DNA from: Dickeya fangzhongdai
GTDB taxonomy: Bacteria > Pseudomonadota > Gammaproteobacteria > Enterobacterales > Enterobacteriaceae
DNA length: 64,000 nucleotides
Assembly: GCF_002812485.1 (NCBI RefSeq)
Contig: NZ_CP025003.1
Location: 4,216,001 to 4,280,000 of the forward strand
Reading direction: 5' to 3'
Shown: in pieces, positions 11,369-24,087 of the stretch
Layout: the number at the start of each line of letters is the position of its first letter
Numbering within the stretch: position 1 is the first letter of the stretch
Made by a program: the position numbers and the translations under genes
Notes under the pieces: generated by a model
Told to the model about the DNA's origin: nothing
Database searches by the model: none
Seen by the model: the letters and a program-made list of their open reading frames with translations, nothing else

Positions 11369-11860
11369 TCAGCGCATGACGCGATCGCCGCGCGATACGC
11401 CCACGATGCCTGAGCGCGCGACTTCAACAATTTCCGCCACTTCGCGCACGCTATTGAGAAACGCATCCAGCTTCTCGCTGGTTCCCGCCAGTTGCACGGT
11501 ATACAGCGATGCGGTGACATCGACGATCTGCCCGCGGAAGATTTCCGCGCTGCGCTTAACTTCTTCACGGCCGTAACCGGTAGCCTGCAGCTTGACCAGC
11601 ATCAGCTCGCGTTCAACGTAGGCCCCTTGCCCCAGCTCGCTGACCCGCAACACGTCCACCAGCTTGTGCAGTTGCTTTTCAATCTGTTCCAGCACTTTTT
11701 CGTCGCCCACCGTCTGGATGGTCATCCGCGACAGGGTTGGGTCGTCCGTCGGGGCGACGGTCAGACTTTCAATGTTGTAACCGCGTTGAGAAAACAGGCC
11801 AATCACGCGCGACAGAGCACCCGATTCGTTCTCCAGCAATACCGACAAAATACGACGCAT
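11369..11860 (-). CDS. ilvH: Acetohydroxyacid synthase III regulatory subunit
   Basis: IlvH is the small subunit of AHAS III; it binds valine through its N-terminal ACT domain and feeds back on IlvI. The product starts at the ATG at 11860 ([19 protein letters not shown]) and is 163 residues, as in E. coli; the frame is open ten codons further up but that would run into ilvI. An AGGAC ribosome site precedes the start. The gap to ilvI is two bases, so the subunits are co-translated. Confidence 0.97.
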   Translation of the reverse strand: MRRILSVLLENESGALSRVIGLFSQRGYNIESLTVAPTDDPTLSRMTIQTVGDEKVLEQIEKQLHKLVDVLRVSELGQGAYVERELMLVKLQATGYGREEVKRSAEIFRGQIVDVTASLYTVQLAGTSEKLDAFLNSVREVAEIVEVARSGIVGVSRGDRVMR

Positions 11861-11862
11861 GA

Positions 11863-13581
11863 TCAGGTCCTCTCCGTTTTGCTTAACCACATCTCATCCA
11901 TCCCGCCGCCGCGGATCTGCATCGGATAGACATGCTCGCTGCTGTCCACCCGCACATCCACGAACACCAGACGGTTTTTCTGTTCCAGCGCCGCTTTCAG
12001 CTTCGGCTCCAGCTCATCCGGAGTATCGATGGTGATGCCGACGTGACCGTAAGCCTCCGCCAGTTTGACGAAATCCGGCAGGGATTCCATGTAGGAACTG
12101 GAGTGACGGCCGGAGTAGATCATGTCCTGCCACTGTTTCACCATACCGAGGAAGCGGTTGTTGAGGCTGACTACCACAATCGGCAGGTCATACTGCAACG
12201 CCGTGGACAACTCCTGAATATTCATCTGGATACTGCCGTCGCCGGTGACGCAGATGACCGTTTCCTGCGGCAACGCCAGCTTGATGCCGAGCGCGGCGGG
12301 CAGGCCGAAGCCCATAGTGCCCAGGCCGCCGGAATTGACCCAGCGGCGCGGCAAATCAAACGGGTAGTACAGCGCGGCGAACATCTGGTGCTGCCCCACG
12401 TCGGATGCCACGTAAGCCTTGCCTGCCGTCAGACGATGCAGGGTTTCGATCACCGCCTGCGGTTTGATGGCGTCGCCGTCGGTGTTGTATTTCAGGCACT
12501 GACGCGCGCGCCACTGTTCGATGCGCAACCACCAGTCGCGCATCGCGTCGAATTGTTGTTGCGCTTCCCCTTGCGCCAGCAGTTCCAGCATCAGGCCAAG
12601 CACCTGACGGGCATCGCCGACGATCGGGATATCCGCCGCCACGGTTTTGGAAATGGACGCCGGGTCGATATCGATATGCAAAATGGTAGCGTTCGGGCAG
12701 TACTTGGTCAGGTTATTGGTGGTTCGGTCGTCAAAACGCACCCCGACGGCAAAAATCACGTCGGCGTTGTGCATCGCCATATTGGCTTCATACGTGCCGT
12801 GCATGCCGAGCATACCGAGACTCTGGCGATGCGTGCCCGGAAAACCGCCCAACCCCATCAGCGAGCTTGCCACCGGCAGGTTGAGTTTTTCCGCCAGTTC
12901 GCGCAGTTCCTGATGGCAATTGGCGTTGATCACGCCGCCGCCGCTGTAAATCACCGGACGCTCGGCGGCCAGCAACGTCTGCAACGCGCGTTTGATTTGG
13001 CCTTTATGGCCCTGCACCGTCGGGTTATAGGAGCGCAGGCTGACCTGATCGGGATAGGCATAAGGCAGTTTTTTGGCCGGGTTGAGAATGTCTTTCGGCA
13101 AATCCACCACCACCGGGCCGGGGCGGCCGGTAGACGCGAGATAGAAGGCTTTTTTCAGCACGGTGGGAATGTCTTCGGTCTGTTTGACCAGATAGCTGTG
13201 CTTCACCACCGGGCGGGAAATCCCCACCATGTCGCACTCCTGAAAGGCGTCATAGCCAATCAGCGAGGTGGCGACCTGACCGGAAATCACCACCAGCGGA
13301 ATGGAATCCATATACGCCGTGGCGATGCCGGTAATGGCGTTGGTGGCGCCCGGGCCGGAGGTGACCAGCACCACGCCCACTTCGCCGGTCGCTCTGGCGT
13401 AACCGTCGGCCATATGCACCGCGCCCTGCTCGTGGCGCACCAGAATGTGTTCTATGCCGCCGACGGTGTGTAGCGCATCATAAATATCCAGCACCGCGCC
13501 GCCCGGATAGCCGAACACATGTTTTACGCCCTGATCGATCAGCGATCGAATCACCATCTCGGCGCCTGACAACATCTCCAT
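11863..13581 (-). CDS. ilvI: Acetohydroxyacid synthase III catalytic subunit
   Basis: IlvI is the thiamine-diphosphate enzyme that makes acetolactate or acetohydroxybutyrate, the first common step of valine, leucine and isoleucine synthesis. The 572 residues begin at [14 protein letters not shown] (ATG 13581, AGAGG ribosome site); the frame stays open 51 codons upstream but that part is unlike the family. The catalytic glutamate lies in [13 protein letters not shown] near residue 48 and the ThDP-binding GDGSIQMN motif near 430. It is the larger partner of the adjacent ilvH and the second AHAS in the window besides ilvBN. Confidence 0.97.
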   Translation of the reverse strand: MEMLSGAEMVIRSLIDQGVKHVFGYPGGAVLDIYDALHTVGGIEHILVRHEQGAVHMADGYARATGEVGVVLVTSGPGATNAITGIATAYMDSIPLVVISGQVATSLIGYDAFQECDMVGISRPVVKHSYLVKQTEDIPTVLKKAFYLASTGRPGPVVVDLPKDILNPAKKLPYAYPDQVSLRSYNPTVQGHKGQIKRALQTLLAAERPVIYSGGGVINANCHQELRELAEKLNLPVASSLMGLGGFPGTHRQSLGMLGMHGTYEANMAMHNADVIFAVGVRFDDRTTNNLTKYCPNATILHIDIDPASISKTVAADIPIVGDARQVLGLMLELLAQGEAQQQFDAMRDWWLRIEQWRARQCLKYNTDGDAIKPQAVIETLHRLTAGKAYVASDVGQHQMFAALYYPFDLPRRWVNSGGLGTMGFGLPAALGIKLALPQETVICVTGDGSIQMNIQELSTALQYDLPIVVVSLNNRFLGMVKQWQDMIYSGRHSSSYMESLPDFVKLAEAYGHVGITIDTPDELEPKLKAALEQKNRLVFVDVRVDSSEHVYPMQIRGGGMDEMWLSKTERT

Positions 13582-13986
13582 GGGTTTGCCTCTTATTTTA
13601 TTGTTCAGATGCGAATTGTTCAGATAGCGGGTCGCTTCTGTATTGACAGGGAACACCCCGTGCTCATTGAGACGGCGTCTGGTGAATGAAGACGCAAAGC
13701 GGGGATTCGGTTTCCAATCACACGCCGGCCTCATCGCCCAACACCGCCCGGGTTTTTACATATAACTTATTAACATAACGCCGGATTATGAAGCAGGCAA
13801 ACGCCGCGCCGCCGCTGGGAGTGACGTGATTATGGTAAATCAACTGTTAAAAGAGAAAGCAAAGAGATAAAACGCTAAGGAGTGACCACAGCGTTAAAAA
13901 ATATCCCGCCGTGGTCAGGCATTACAGAGTGAAATATTGACGATAAAATTGCGATGCAGCGCGATGATTTGCCACCGATACGTCTG
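13582..13986 (-). promoter_or_regulatory. Long upstream region of ilvIH
   Basis: About 400 bases without a gene between ilvI and the acyl-CoA ligase, with an AT-rich core at about 13755-13900. In E. coli the ilvIH promoter region is long and bound by Lrp; the size and base content here fit that, but I cannot point to individual Lrp sites. No leuO-like gene is present in this gap or elsewhere between ilvI and leuL. Confidence 0.5.
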
Positions 13987-15792
13987 CTAGTCGGCGTACA
14001 TGGCCTCGATTTCCAGCTGATAACGCTGATGAATGACCTTGCGGCGGAGTTTTAATGTCGGGGTCAGTTCGCCTTCTTCCTGACTAAACGGCGCAGGCAG
14101 CAGGGTAAATTTCTTCACCTGTTCAAAACGCGCGAACTCTTTTTGCACATCGCGCAACCGCTGTTCAAACAGCGACAGGATATGGTTATGGCGCAACAAC
14201 TCCAATCGATCCTGATACCCCAGATTGATCGAACGGGCATACTCCTCCAGCGCCTCAAAGCAGGGGACGATCAGCGCGGAGACGTACTTGCGCGCGTCGG
14301 CGATCACCGCCACCTGTTCAATGAAGCGATCCTGTCCCAACGCGCCTTCCAGATGTTGCGGCGCAATGTATTTGCCGCCCGAGGTTTTCATCAGATCCTT
14401 AAGGCGTTCGGTGATGAACAAGTTGCCATTGGCGTCCACCTCGCCCACATCGCCGGTTTTGAACCAGCCATCCGGCGTAAAGGCGGCTTCCGTATCCTGT
14501 GGGCGGCGATAGTAGCCGCGCATCACGGTGGCGCCGCGCACCTGGATTTCATTTTGTTCGCCGATGCGCACATCGATGCCCGGCAGCGGCGTCCCGACCG
14601 ACCCCAACCGGTAGTGGTCGGCTTCCCAGCAGGACACGGTGGCGCAGGTCTCCGTCAGGCCGTAACCATAAACGATACGGACGCCCATCGCCTGGAAAAA
14701 GGCGATGATATTGTCATCCAGACGCGCACCCGCCGCCGGCAGAAAACGGACCTTTCCTCCCAGCAACTGGCGCAGACGCGACAGCACCAGCCGATCGGCA
14801 AGACGATACGTCAGCGCGTTCCACACTCCGGCGCGTTTCCCATCCTGCCGGCGTAAAAACCGTTTATGGCCCTGGGCGATCCCCCAGTGAAACAACGTGC
14901 GCCGGTGCCACGGCGCCTGCGCCACTTTCTCATGGATGGCGCTGAACACTTTCTCGTAGAAACGCGGCACCGCGCACATAACGGTAGGGCTGACCGCCGC
15001 CATCGCCGCACGGACCTGATCGGTGTCGCGCAGGTACACGTTCTGCGCGCCGCGGTGCATGATGAAGAAGCTCCAGGCGCGTTCGAAGACATGCGACAAC
15101 GGTAAAAAGCACAGCGATACGTCCTGTTCGCTCGTCTGCAGCCGCCCATCATGCAGCACCAGTTGGGTCGCCATGTTGGCATAATCCAGCATCACCCCTT
15201 TGGGCTCGCCGGTGGTGCCGGAGGTGTAGATCAACGTAAACAGATCGCTCAAATCCCGATCGGCCACCCGTTGGCGCAGCACCGGCTCCCACACCGACAA
15301 CTCCGCCTGCGCTTCAAATTCCTCCAGCGATACCGCGATGTCGCAACCGCGACGGCGAATCTGCTCATCCAGCAGAATAATGGTGCGCAGTTGCGGACAG
15401 CTGTCGCGCAGCGACATCAGCAGATCAAACTGCGCCTGACCGCCGACAAAAACGGTACGGATATCCGCGTCATTCAGAATGAACGACGCCTGCGCCGCCG
15501 CGCTGGTGGCATACAGCGGTACGGTAATCGCCCGCAGGTGCAGCAACGCCAGATCCGCCAGCGACCAGGTGATGGCGTTGTCGGAAAAGATCGCCACCCG
15601 TTCCTGAACATCAACGCCCAGCCCCAGCAGGCCGCAGGCAATGCGGCGGATACGCTCGCCTACCTGATGCCAGTCGAGCTGCTGTTCCTGTTCAGGCGCC
15701 CATTCGCGAAACGCCAGCGCGTTAGGGCGCTGAGCAATTTGCTGCTGAATACGGTGAACCAGATGGTAGTGCGAGAGTGAATTCGTCTTCAT
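13987..15792 (-). CDS. Long-chain acyl-CoA synthetase (AMP-forming, FadD15/FAA1-like)
   Basis: This is a 601-residue ANL-superfamily ligase that should activate a fatty acid with ATP to an acyl-adenylate and then to acyl-CoA. Motifs in order: the phosphate-binding YTSGTTGEPKG at 189-199, YGLTET at 377-382, GWFKTGD at 442-448, the SGGKYIAP hinge region near 471-478 and a late TPTLKLRRK segment with the candidate catalytic lysine. No signal peptide or clear membrane span is seen. The sequence is closer to the large eukaryote-like FAA1/FadD15 group than to E. coli FadD. It lies between ilvIH and leuL, where E. coli carries leuO. Chain-length preference cannot be read from sequence. Confidence 0.88.
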   Translation of the reverse strand: MKTNSLSHYHLVHRIQQQIAQRPNALAFREWAPEQEQQLDWHQVGERIRRIACGLLGLGVDVQERVAIFSDNAITWSLADLALLHLRAITVPLYATSAAAQASFILNDADIRTVFVGGQAQFDLLMSLRDSCPQLRTIILLDEQIRRRGCDIAVSLEEFEAQAELSVWEPVLRQRVADRDLSDLFTLIYTSGTTGEPKGVMLDYANMATQLVLHDGRLQTSEQDVSLCFLPLSHVFERAWSFFIMHRGAQNVYLRDTDQVRAAMAAVSPTVMCAVPRFYEKVFSAIHEKVAQAPWHRRTLFHWGIAQGHKRFLRRQDGKRAGVWNALTYRLADRLVLSRLRQLLGGKVRFLPAAGARLDDNIIAFFQAMGVRIVYGYGLTETCATVSCWEADHYRLGSVGTPLPGIDVRIGEQNEIQVRGATVMRGYYRRPQDTEAAFTPDGWFKTGDVGEVDANGNLFITERLKDLMKTSGGKYIAPQHLEGALGQDRFIEQVAVIADARKYVSALIVPCFEALEEYARSINLGYQDRLELLRHNHILSLFEQRLRDVQKEFARFEQVKKFTLLPAPFSQEEGELTPTLKLRRKVIHQRYQLEIEAMYAD

Positions 15793-15948
15793 GCGCGTGC
15801 GGGCCTGGCAATCTCAAAAATGGGCGTAAAAATTGGGCAGGCAGTCTACCGCGCCCATCAACAGCCTCAAAGCGCTTTCCGCCGCTTTTCAGCCGGGAAT
15901 GTGACGGGTAAAACACACCGGATACGGCTACCGTATGCGATCCCGAGG

Positions 15949-15977
15949 TTGACATCAATGCGGGAATCAAGTACCAA
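15949..15977 (+). promoter_or_regulatory. Putative leu operon promoter
   Basis: A perfect TTGACA -35 box at 15949-15954 and TACCAA(T) at 15972-15977, separated by 17 bases, lie about 45 bases before the leader peptide. The -10 box is weak, so the call is moderate. Confidence 0.6.
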
Positions 15978-16022
15978 TAAAAGCAGAACTGAATTTTTAA
16001 TCGATTTGGACAACGAAACAGC

Positions 16023-16106
16023 ATGTTTAACTTCGCTCAGCTACTAGGCCTACTACTAAACGCATCTCACGTGCGCGGTATGCCGGTGGGCGAAATCCAG
16101 AGCTGA
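16023..16106 (+). CDS. leuL: leu operon leader peptide
   Basis: A 27-residue open frame, MFNFAQLLGLLLNASHVRG followed by eight more residues. It contains five leucine codons in a six-codon span (CTA CTA GGC CTA CTA CTA), all the rare CUA codon. Ribosome stalling at these codons when leucyl-tRNA is short lets transcription pass the attenuator at 16132-16159. The block LLLNAS is shared with the E. coli leader. The frame is too short for ordinary gene callers but its place, codons and downstream hairpin make it secure. Confidence 0.92.
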   Translation: MFNFAQLLGLLLNASHVRGMPVGEIQS

Positions 16107-16131
16107 TTTCACGTCACACCTCATATAAAAA

Positions 16132-16159
16132 ACCCGCGCCGTTGCGCGGGTTTTTTTTT
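16132..16159 (+). terminator. leu attenuator
   Basis: ACCCGCGC, a four-base loop and GCGCGGGT are followed by a run of T. It lies 26 bases after the leuL stop and about 45 before leuA, the position of a transcription attenuator. Confidence 0.92.
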
Positions 16160-16202
16160 ACTCGCCGGGCGCCCAAGCAAACAGAACAAAGGAACCAGAC
16201 CG

Positions 16203-20271
<4,069 letters not shown>

Positions 20272-20283
20272 GAGAGGCAACCC

Positions 20284-20886
20284 ATGGCTAAATTTACCCA
20301 ACACACTGGTTTGGTGGTGCCGCTGGATGCCGCCAACGTCGATACCGACGCGATTATCCCGAAGCAGTTTCTGCAAAAGGTGACCCGCACCGGTTTCGGT
20401 CAGCATCTGTTTCACGACTGGCGTTTTCTGGATGACGCGGGCCAGCAGCCCAACCCGGATTTCGTGCTGAACCAGCCGCGCTACAAAGGCGCCAGCATCC
20501 TGCTGGCGCGCGAGAACTTCGGCTGCGGTTCTTCCCGCGAGCACGCGCCGTGGGCGCTGACCGATTACGGTTTCAGGGTGGTGATCGCCCCCAGCTTCGC
20601 CGACATTTTTTACGGCAACTCATTCAACAATCAGCTGTTGCCGGTCAAACTGAGCGAATCCGATATCGACTCCCTGTTCAAACTGGTGGCGAGCCACGAA
20701 GGCATCACCTTCACGGTGGATCTGGAAGCGCAGCAGGTGAACGCAGGCGACAAAACCTACTCGTTCGATATCGACAGCTTCCGCCGTCACTGCATGATCA
20801 ACGGGTTGGATAGCATCGGCCTGACGCTGCAGCACGAAGCGGCCATCTCCCGCTACGAGCAGCAACAACCGGCATTCCTCCGTTAA
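20284..20886 (+). CDS. leuD: 3-isopropylmalate dehydratase small subunit
   Basis: LeuD is the swivelling small subunit of isopropylmalate isomerase. The 200-residue product has the conserved [13 protein letters not shown] segment near the N terminus and [14 protein letters not shown] near 80-93, which faces the cluster in LeuC. It ends the operon; a terminator follows 28 bases later. Confidence 0.98.
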   Translation: MAKFTQHTGLVVPLDAANVDTDAIIPKQFLQKVTRTGFGQHLFHDWRFLDDAGQQPNPDFVLNQPRYKGASILLARENFGCGSSREHAPWALTDYGFRVVIAPSFADIFYGNSFNNQLLPVKLSESDIDSLFKLVASHEGITFTVDLEAQQVNAGDKTYSFDIDSFRRHCMINGLDSIGLTLQHEAAISRYEQQQPAFLR

Positions 20887-20914
20887 TTCGGCCTCGCCGT
20901 TTGACAACACGCAC

Positions 20915-20936
20915 AAAGCCCACTTCGGTGGGTTTT
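20915..20936 (+). terminator. Terminator of leuABCD
   Basis: AAAGCCCAC, loop TTCG, GTGGGTTTT: a nine-pair stem with one G-U pair and a short T tail after leuD. Confidence 0.85.
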
Positions 20937-21049
20937 GTAGCTGTTGACAAACAGCCGGATTGTTTTGAACGATGATGTCTGTCTGAGCAGTGAATGATTT
21001 CGTGCGGGATAAACAGTGTTGCTTCTTTGCGATTTCATCGCACGCACGA

Positions 21050-21277
21050 CAAGGAGAGGTTCAAACGCCACCTCTCCTTGACCACTGGCTAGGGGCTAAA
21101 CCGTGCCGCTGACGCGGTTCCTTCGGCGTTTGCCTTCGCTGTTCGGACCGCCCGTGACGCTCTCCCGGAGCGGCACGGGCTTGCGCGGCTTCCCTGCCGC
21201 GCATCCGGCGAAGTCACCCGCCTCAGCACAGTTTTAACGCCTGAAAACCCTTCATTTGCGCTTATAGGGTTTTTCAG
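21050..21277. other. GC-rich hairpin array of unknown nature (repeat or ncRNA candidate)
   Basis: Non-coding stretch between leuD and the siderophore reductase. It contains, in order, an 11-bp perfect stem (21050-21060 with 21070-21080), a 10-bp long-range stem CCGTGCCGCT with AGCGGCACGG (21101-21110 with 21169-21178), an 8-bp stem TGCGCGGC with GCCGCGCA (21182-21189 with 21196-21203) and a 10-bp stem (21241-21250 with 21267-21277, one base bulged). No frame in it looks like protein. It may be a family repeat of the genus or a structured RNA; I cannot tell which. Confidence 0.5.
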
Positions 21278-21285
21278 CAGTCTGA

Positions 21286-21308
21286 AAGACCACTTCGGTG
21301 GCCTTTGT
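21286..21308 (-). terminator. Terminator of the siderophore reductase gene
   Basis: On the minus strand AAAGGCCAC, loop CGAA, GTGGTCTTTC: a stem with one mismatch and a short T tail, 12 bases after the stop codon of the 21320-22219 gene. Confidence 0.6.
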
Positions 21309-21319
21309 TGTCAACAACC

Positions 21320-22219
21320 TCAGTGTGGACGCGGGCCGCGGCTCCAGTAAGCCATAAAAGTGATGGACTCCTGCGTCATGCCTTTTTCTCCCAACAGGTA
21401 ACGGCGCAGTGCTTTCACCGCTGACGATTCGGCCGCTACCCAGCCGAAGAACTGACCTTGCTGGGCATTTGCCCGCTCCCACATGATTTCACCATCCGGA
21501 ATCTCAGCCACCGTTACCGCGCCAGCGTGAATGTTTTCCGGCAGACGAACCGACTGACGCGCCGCGTCCAGCAAGCGCTCGCCATAGCTCTCGTCGGTAC
21601 CTTCGCGCGGTAGCCACACCACCTCGGCGAACGTCAGATGGCGATAGTCGATGCAATCCGCCTGCAACGGTACTTCGATAAAAGCCTGCACCTGCGGCGG
21701 GTTATCCAGTTGCGATAACTGTTCCAGAATGCCTTTGATCGCCGGCAGCGCGGTTTCATCCCCCATCAGCAGCACCTGACGGGTATTTTCCGACAGTACC
21801 CATTCATAGCCGCCGTTATCGCCGGCAAAATCGCCGCGCGGCGCCACTACCTGCAATTCTTCGCCAGGCTGCGCGCTCATCGCCCAGGCTGAAGCCGGGC
21901 CTTCGGTGCCGTGCACCACGAACTCCACCACCATTTCTCCGGCGACGGTATCCAGACTGCGCAGCGTGTAGGTGCGGGGAATCGGGCGTTGCGCTTTGGG
22001 CATTGCCTGCACCAGCTTGTACCACTCGCCGACATCCGGCAGACGCGGCGGCGTGCCGTCCTCGGCAGGCAGCAATACTTTAATTCGTTGATCCGGCGAG
22101 CAGATTTTCATCTTCTTCACCGCTTCGCCGCTGAATACACAACGCATCAGCGATGGGGTAAGCAATGTCTTGTGGGCCAACGTAACATCAAACACTTTAT
22201 ATTCCTTTACCCCAGCCAT
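21320..22219 (-). CDS. Siderophore-interacting protein (FAD ferric-siderophore reductase, ViuB/YqjH type)
   Basis: The 299-residue protein belongs to the siderophore-interacting reductases: an N-terminal FAD-binding barrel with the RxYTLR motif (RPIPRTYTLR at about 76-85) and a C-terminal NAD(P)H-binding domain containing GDETALPAI. Such enzymes reduce Fe3+-siderophores in the cytoplasm to free Fe2+. No signal peptide is seen. A good Fur box lies about 107 bases upstream, so it is probably induced under iron shortage. It is a lone gene here, without siderophore synthesis or receptor genes nearby. The family is clear; the siderophore it acts on is not. Confidence 0.9.
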   Translation of the reverse strand: MAGVKEYKVFDVTLAHKTLLTPSLMRCVFSGEAVKKMKICSPDQRIKVLLPAEDGTPPRLPDVGEWYKLVQAMPKAQRPIPRTYTLRSLDTVAGEMVVEFVVHGTEGPASAWAMSAQPGEELQVVAPRGDFAGDNGGYEWVLSENTRQVLLMGDETALPAIKGILEQLSQLDNPPQVQAFIEVPLQADCIDYRHLTFAEVVWLPREGTDESYGERLLDAARQSVRLPENIHAGAVTVAEIPDGEIMWERANAQQGQFFGWVAAESSAVKALRRYLLGEKGMTQESITFMAYWSRGPRPH

Positions 22220-22325
22220 AACTCGCCTCTACCTCTCTGCTTGTGACTCTCCGGCAACGTGCCGCCTGTTAATGACTTGTGCCGATAACGGCCTCAAACC
22301 CCGCACAGTTTTATCATTTACTCAC

Positions 22326-22344
22326 GATAATGAGAAACATTATT
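22326..22344. promoter_or_regulatory. Fur box
   Basis: GATAATGAGAAACATTATT matches the 19-base Fur consensus GATAATGATAATCATTATC at 16 of 19 positions and is nearly symmetric. It lies upstream of the siderophore reductase gene on the minus strand. Confidence 0.8.
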
Positions 22345-22468
22345 GACTCAATTTCTATTCTCATACCAATCATCGCCAGCCACCTCCGGATTGCCTGCGG
22401 GATCACGGTTTTGTCCGCCGCTTTTCGCCTATTCTGATTATTCGTTACTCACGAGATAAGGAGACCTC

Positions 22469-22579
22469 ATGACACGCGTTATCCGGTGTTATCGCCTGAG
22501 CCTCTCCGGCGATTGTCGCCCCTGGTTCAACATCGACCACCGTCTCACCAACGATTTCCCACGCCCGTTTCATGCCTGA
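22469..22579 (+). CDS. tnaC: TnaC-like tryptophanase leader peptide
   Basis: A 36-codon frame with a good ribosome site (AAGGAG, five to six bases before ATG) ends 96 bases before tnaA. Residues 19-23 are WFNID, and Pro31 lies 12 residues after Trp19. In E. coli TnaC the essential Trp12, Asp16 and Pro24 have exactly this spacing. These residues make the ribosome stall when free tryptophan is bound, which keeps Rho from ending transcription before tnaA. Unlike E. coli, where the stop follows Pro24, five further codons (RPFHA) come before TGA. The rest of the peptide does not resemble E. coli, as is usual for this leader. Confidence 0.88.
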   Translation: MTRVIRCYRLSLSGDCRPWFNIDHRLTNDFPRPFHA

Positions 22580-22675
22580 TTCAGCTTTGCTCTGATTTTT
22601 CCCTTTTATTTCAATTTATTTTTGACGTCATACCGCGGCGGTTACGTCTGCCGACGGGCGTCATGGAGATATCGC

Positions 22676-24076
22676 ATGAAACGCATTCCTGAGCCTTTTC
22701 GCATCAAAATGGTAGAAAACATCCGTATGACCACCCGCGACGAACGGGAACGCGCCCTGCAGGAAGCAGGCTACAACCCGTTTCTGCTGCGCAGCGAAGA
22801 TGTTTATATCGACCTGCTGACCGACTCCGGCACCGGCGCCATGAGCGACCGCCAGTGGGCGGGGCTGATGATGGGCGACGAGGCCTACGCCGGGTCGCGC
22901 AACTACTACCACCTGTGTGATCAGGTGAAGGCGCTGCTGGGTTATCCGTTCACCATTCCGACCCATCAGGGGCGCGGCGCGGAGCAAATCCTGTTCCCGT
23001 GTCTGATCGCCAAAAAACAGCGCGCCGGCGGCGGCAAGAAACCGGTGTTTATTTCCAACTTCCATTTCGATACCACCGCCGCCCACGTGGAACTGAACGG
23101 CGCGCGCGCCATCAACGTGGTGACGCCAAAAGCCTTCGATACCACCACCTATTACGACTGGAAGGGCGATTTCGACCTTGACCTGCTGCAAACCACCATT
23201 GAACAGCACGGCGCGGACAACGTGGTGGCGATCATTACCACCGTCACCTGTAACAGCTCCGGCGGCCAGCCGATCTCGATGGGCAACATGCGCGCGGTGT
23301 ATCGCATCGCGCAGCAGCACGGGATCCCGGTAGTGATCGACTCGGCCCGGTTCTGCGAAAACGCCTGGTTTATCAAACAGCGCGAAGCCGGCTATGAAAA
23401 CCGTTCGATCAAAGAGATCGTCCACGAGATGTATCAGTACGGCGACATGCTCACCATGTCGGCGAAAAAGGATCCGATGGTGAACATCGGCGGCCTGTGC
23501 TGTTTTCGCAGTGACGAAGAGCTGTTCAATGAGGTGCGTATTCGCTGCGTGCCGATGGAAGGCTTCGTCACCTATGGCGGCCTGGCCGGGCGCGACATGG
23601 AAGCGTTAGCCATCGGGCTGGAAGAAGGCATGAACGAGGACTATCTGACCTACCGCATTGGTCAGGTGACCTACCTCGGCGAGCGCCTGCGCGCCGGCGG
23701 TATCCCGATTCAATACCCGGTGGGCGGGCACGCGGTGTTTGTCGATGCCAAAAAGCTGCTGCCGCATATCCCGGCGGAACAGTTCCCGGCGCAGGCGCTG
23801 AATAACGAGCTCTATCTGGAAGCGGGTATCCGCAGCGTGGAAATCGGCTCATTGTTGCTGGGGCGGGATCCGGACACCGGCGAGCAGAAACCGTCGCCGC
23901 TGGAACTGCTGCGCCTGACCATCCCGCGTCGGGTGTATACCAACGACCACATGGATTACATCGCCGACTCGCTGATCGCGCTGAAGGAAAGAGCCGGCAG
24001 CATCAAAGGCCTGACCTTTACCTACGAACCGCCGGTATTACGCCACTTTGTCGCCCGCCTGAAACCGGTGGAATAA
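22676..24076 (+). CDS. tnaA: Tryptophanase (L-tryptophan indole-lyase)
   Basis: TnaA splits L-tryptophan into indole, pyruvate and ammonia with pyridoxal phosphate. The 466-residue product starts at the ATG at 22676 ([20 protein letters not shown] ribosome site); the frame stays open 18 codons upstream but is unlike the family there. The PLP lysine is the second K of MSAKKD (Lys265), and THQGRGAEQ (96-104) and DSARFCENA (222-230) line the site. In RSVEIGS (384-390) a valine stands where tyrosine phenol-lyase has its phenol-binding arginine, so tryptophanase is the better call. It resembles the Proteus enzyme more than the E. coli one. No tnaB permease follows. Confidence 0.93.
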   Translation: MKRIPEPFRIKMVENIRMTTRDERERALQEAGYNPFLLRSEDVYIDLLTDSGTGAMSDRQWAGLMMGDEAYAGSRNYYHLCDQVKALLGYPFTIPTHQGRGAEQILFPCLIAKKQRAGGGKKPVFISNFHFDTTAAHVELNGARAINVVTPKAFDTTTYYDWKGDFDLDLLQTTIEQHGADNVVAIITTVTCNSSGGQPISMGNMRAVYRIAQQHGIPVVIDSARFCENAWFIKQREAGYENRSIKEIVHEMYQYGDMLTMSAKKDPMVNIGGLCCFRSDEELFNEVRIRCVPMEGFVTYGGLAGRDMEALAIGLEEGMNEDYLTYRIGQVTYLGERLRAGGIPIQYPVGGHAVFVDAKKLLPHIPAEQFPAQALNNELYLEAGIRSVEIGSLLLGRDPDTGEQKPSPLELLRLTIPRRVYTNDHMDYIADSLIALKERAGSIKGLTFTYEPPVLRHFVARLKPVE

Positions 24077-24087
24077 CGCTCCGCCAT

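Noticed and set aside
11932..13473. Long antisense open frame opposite ilvI (513 codons)
   Set aside because: Same reason: shadow of a secure catalytic gene, with no family resemblance.
21252..21482. 76-codon frame on the minus strand overlapping the end of the siderophore reductase gene
   Set aside because: Runs across a terminator hairpin and a secure gene; no family.
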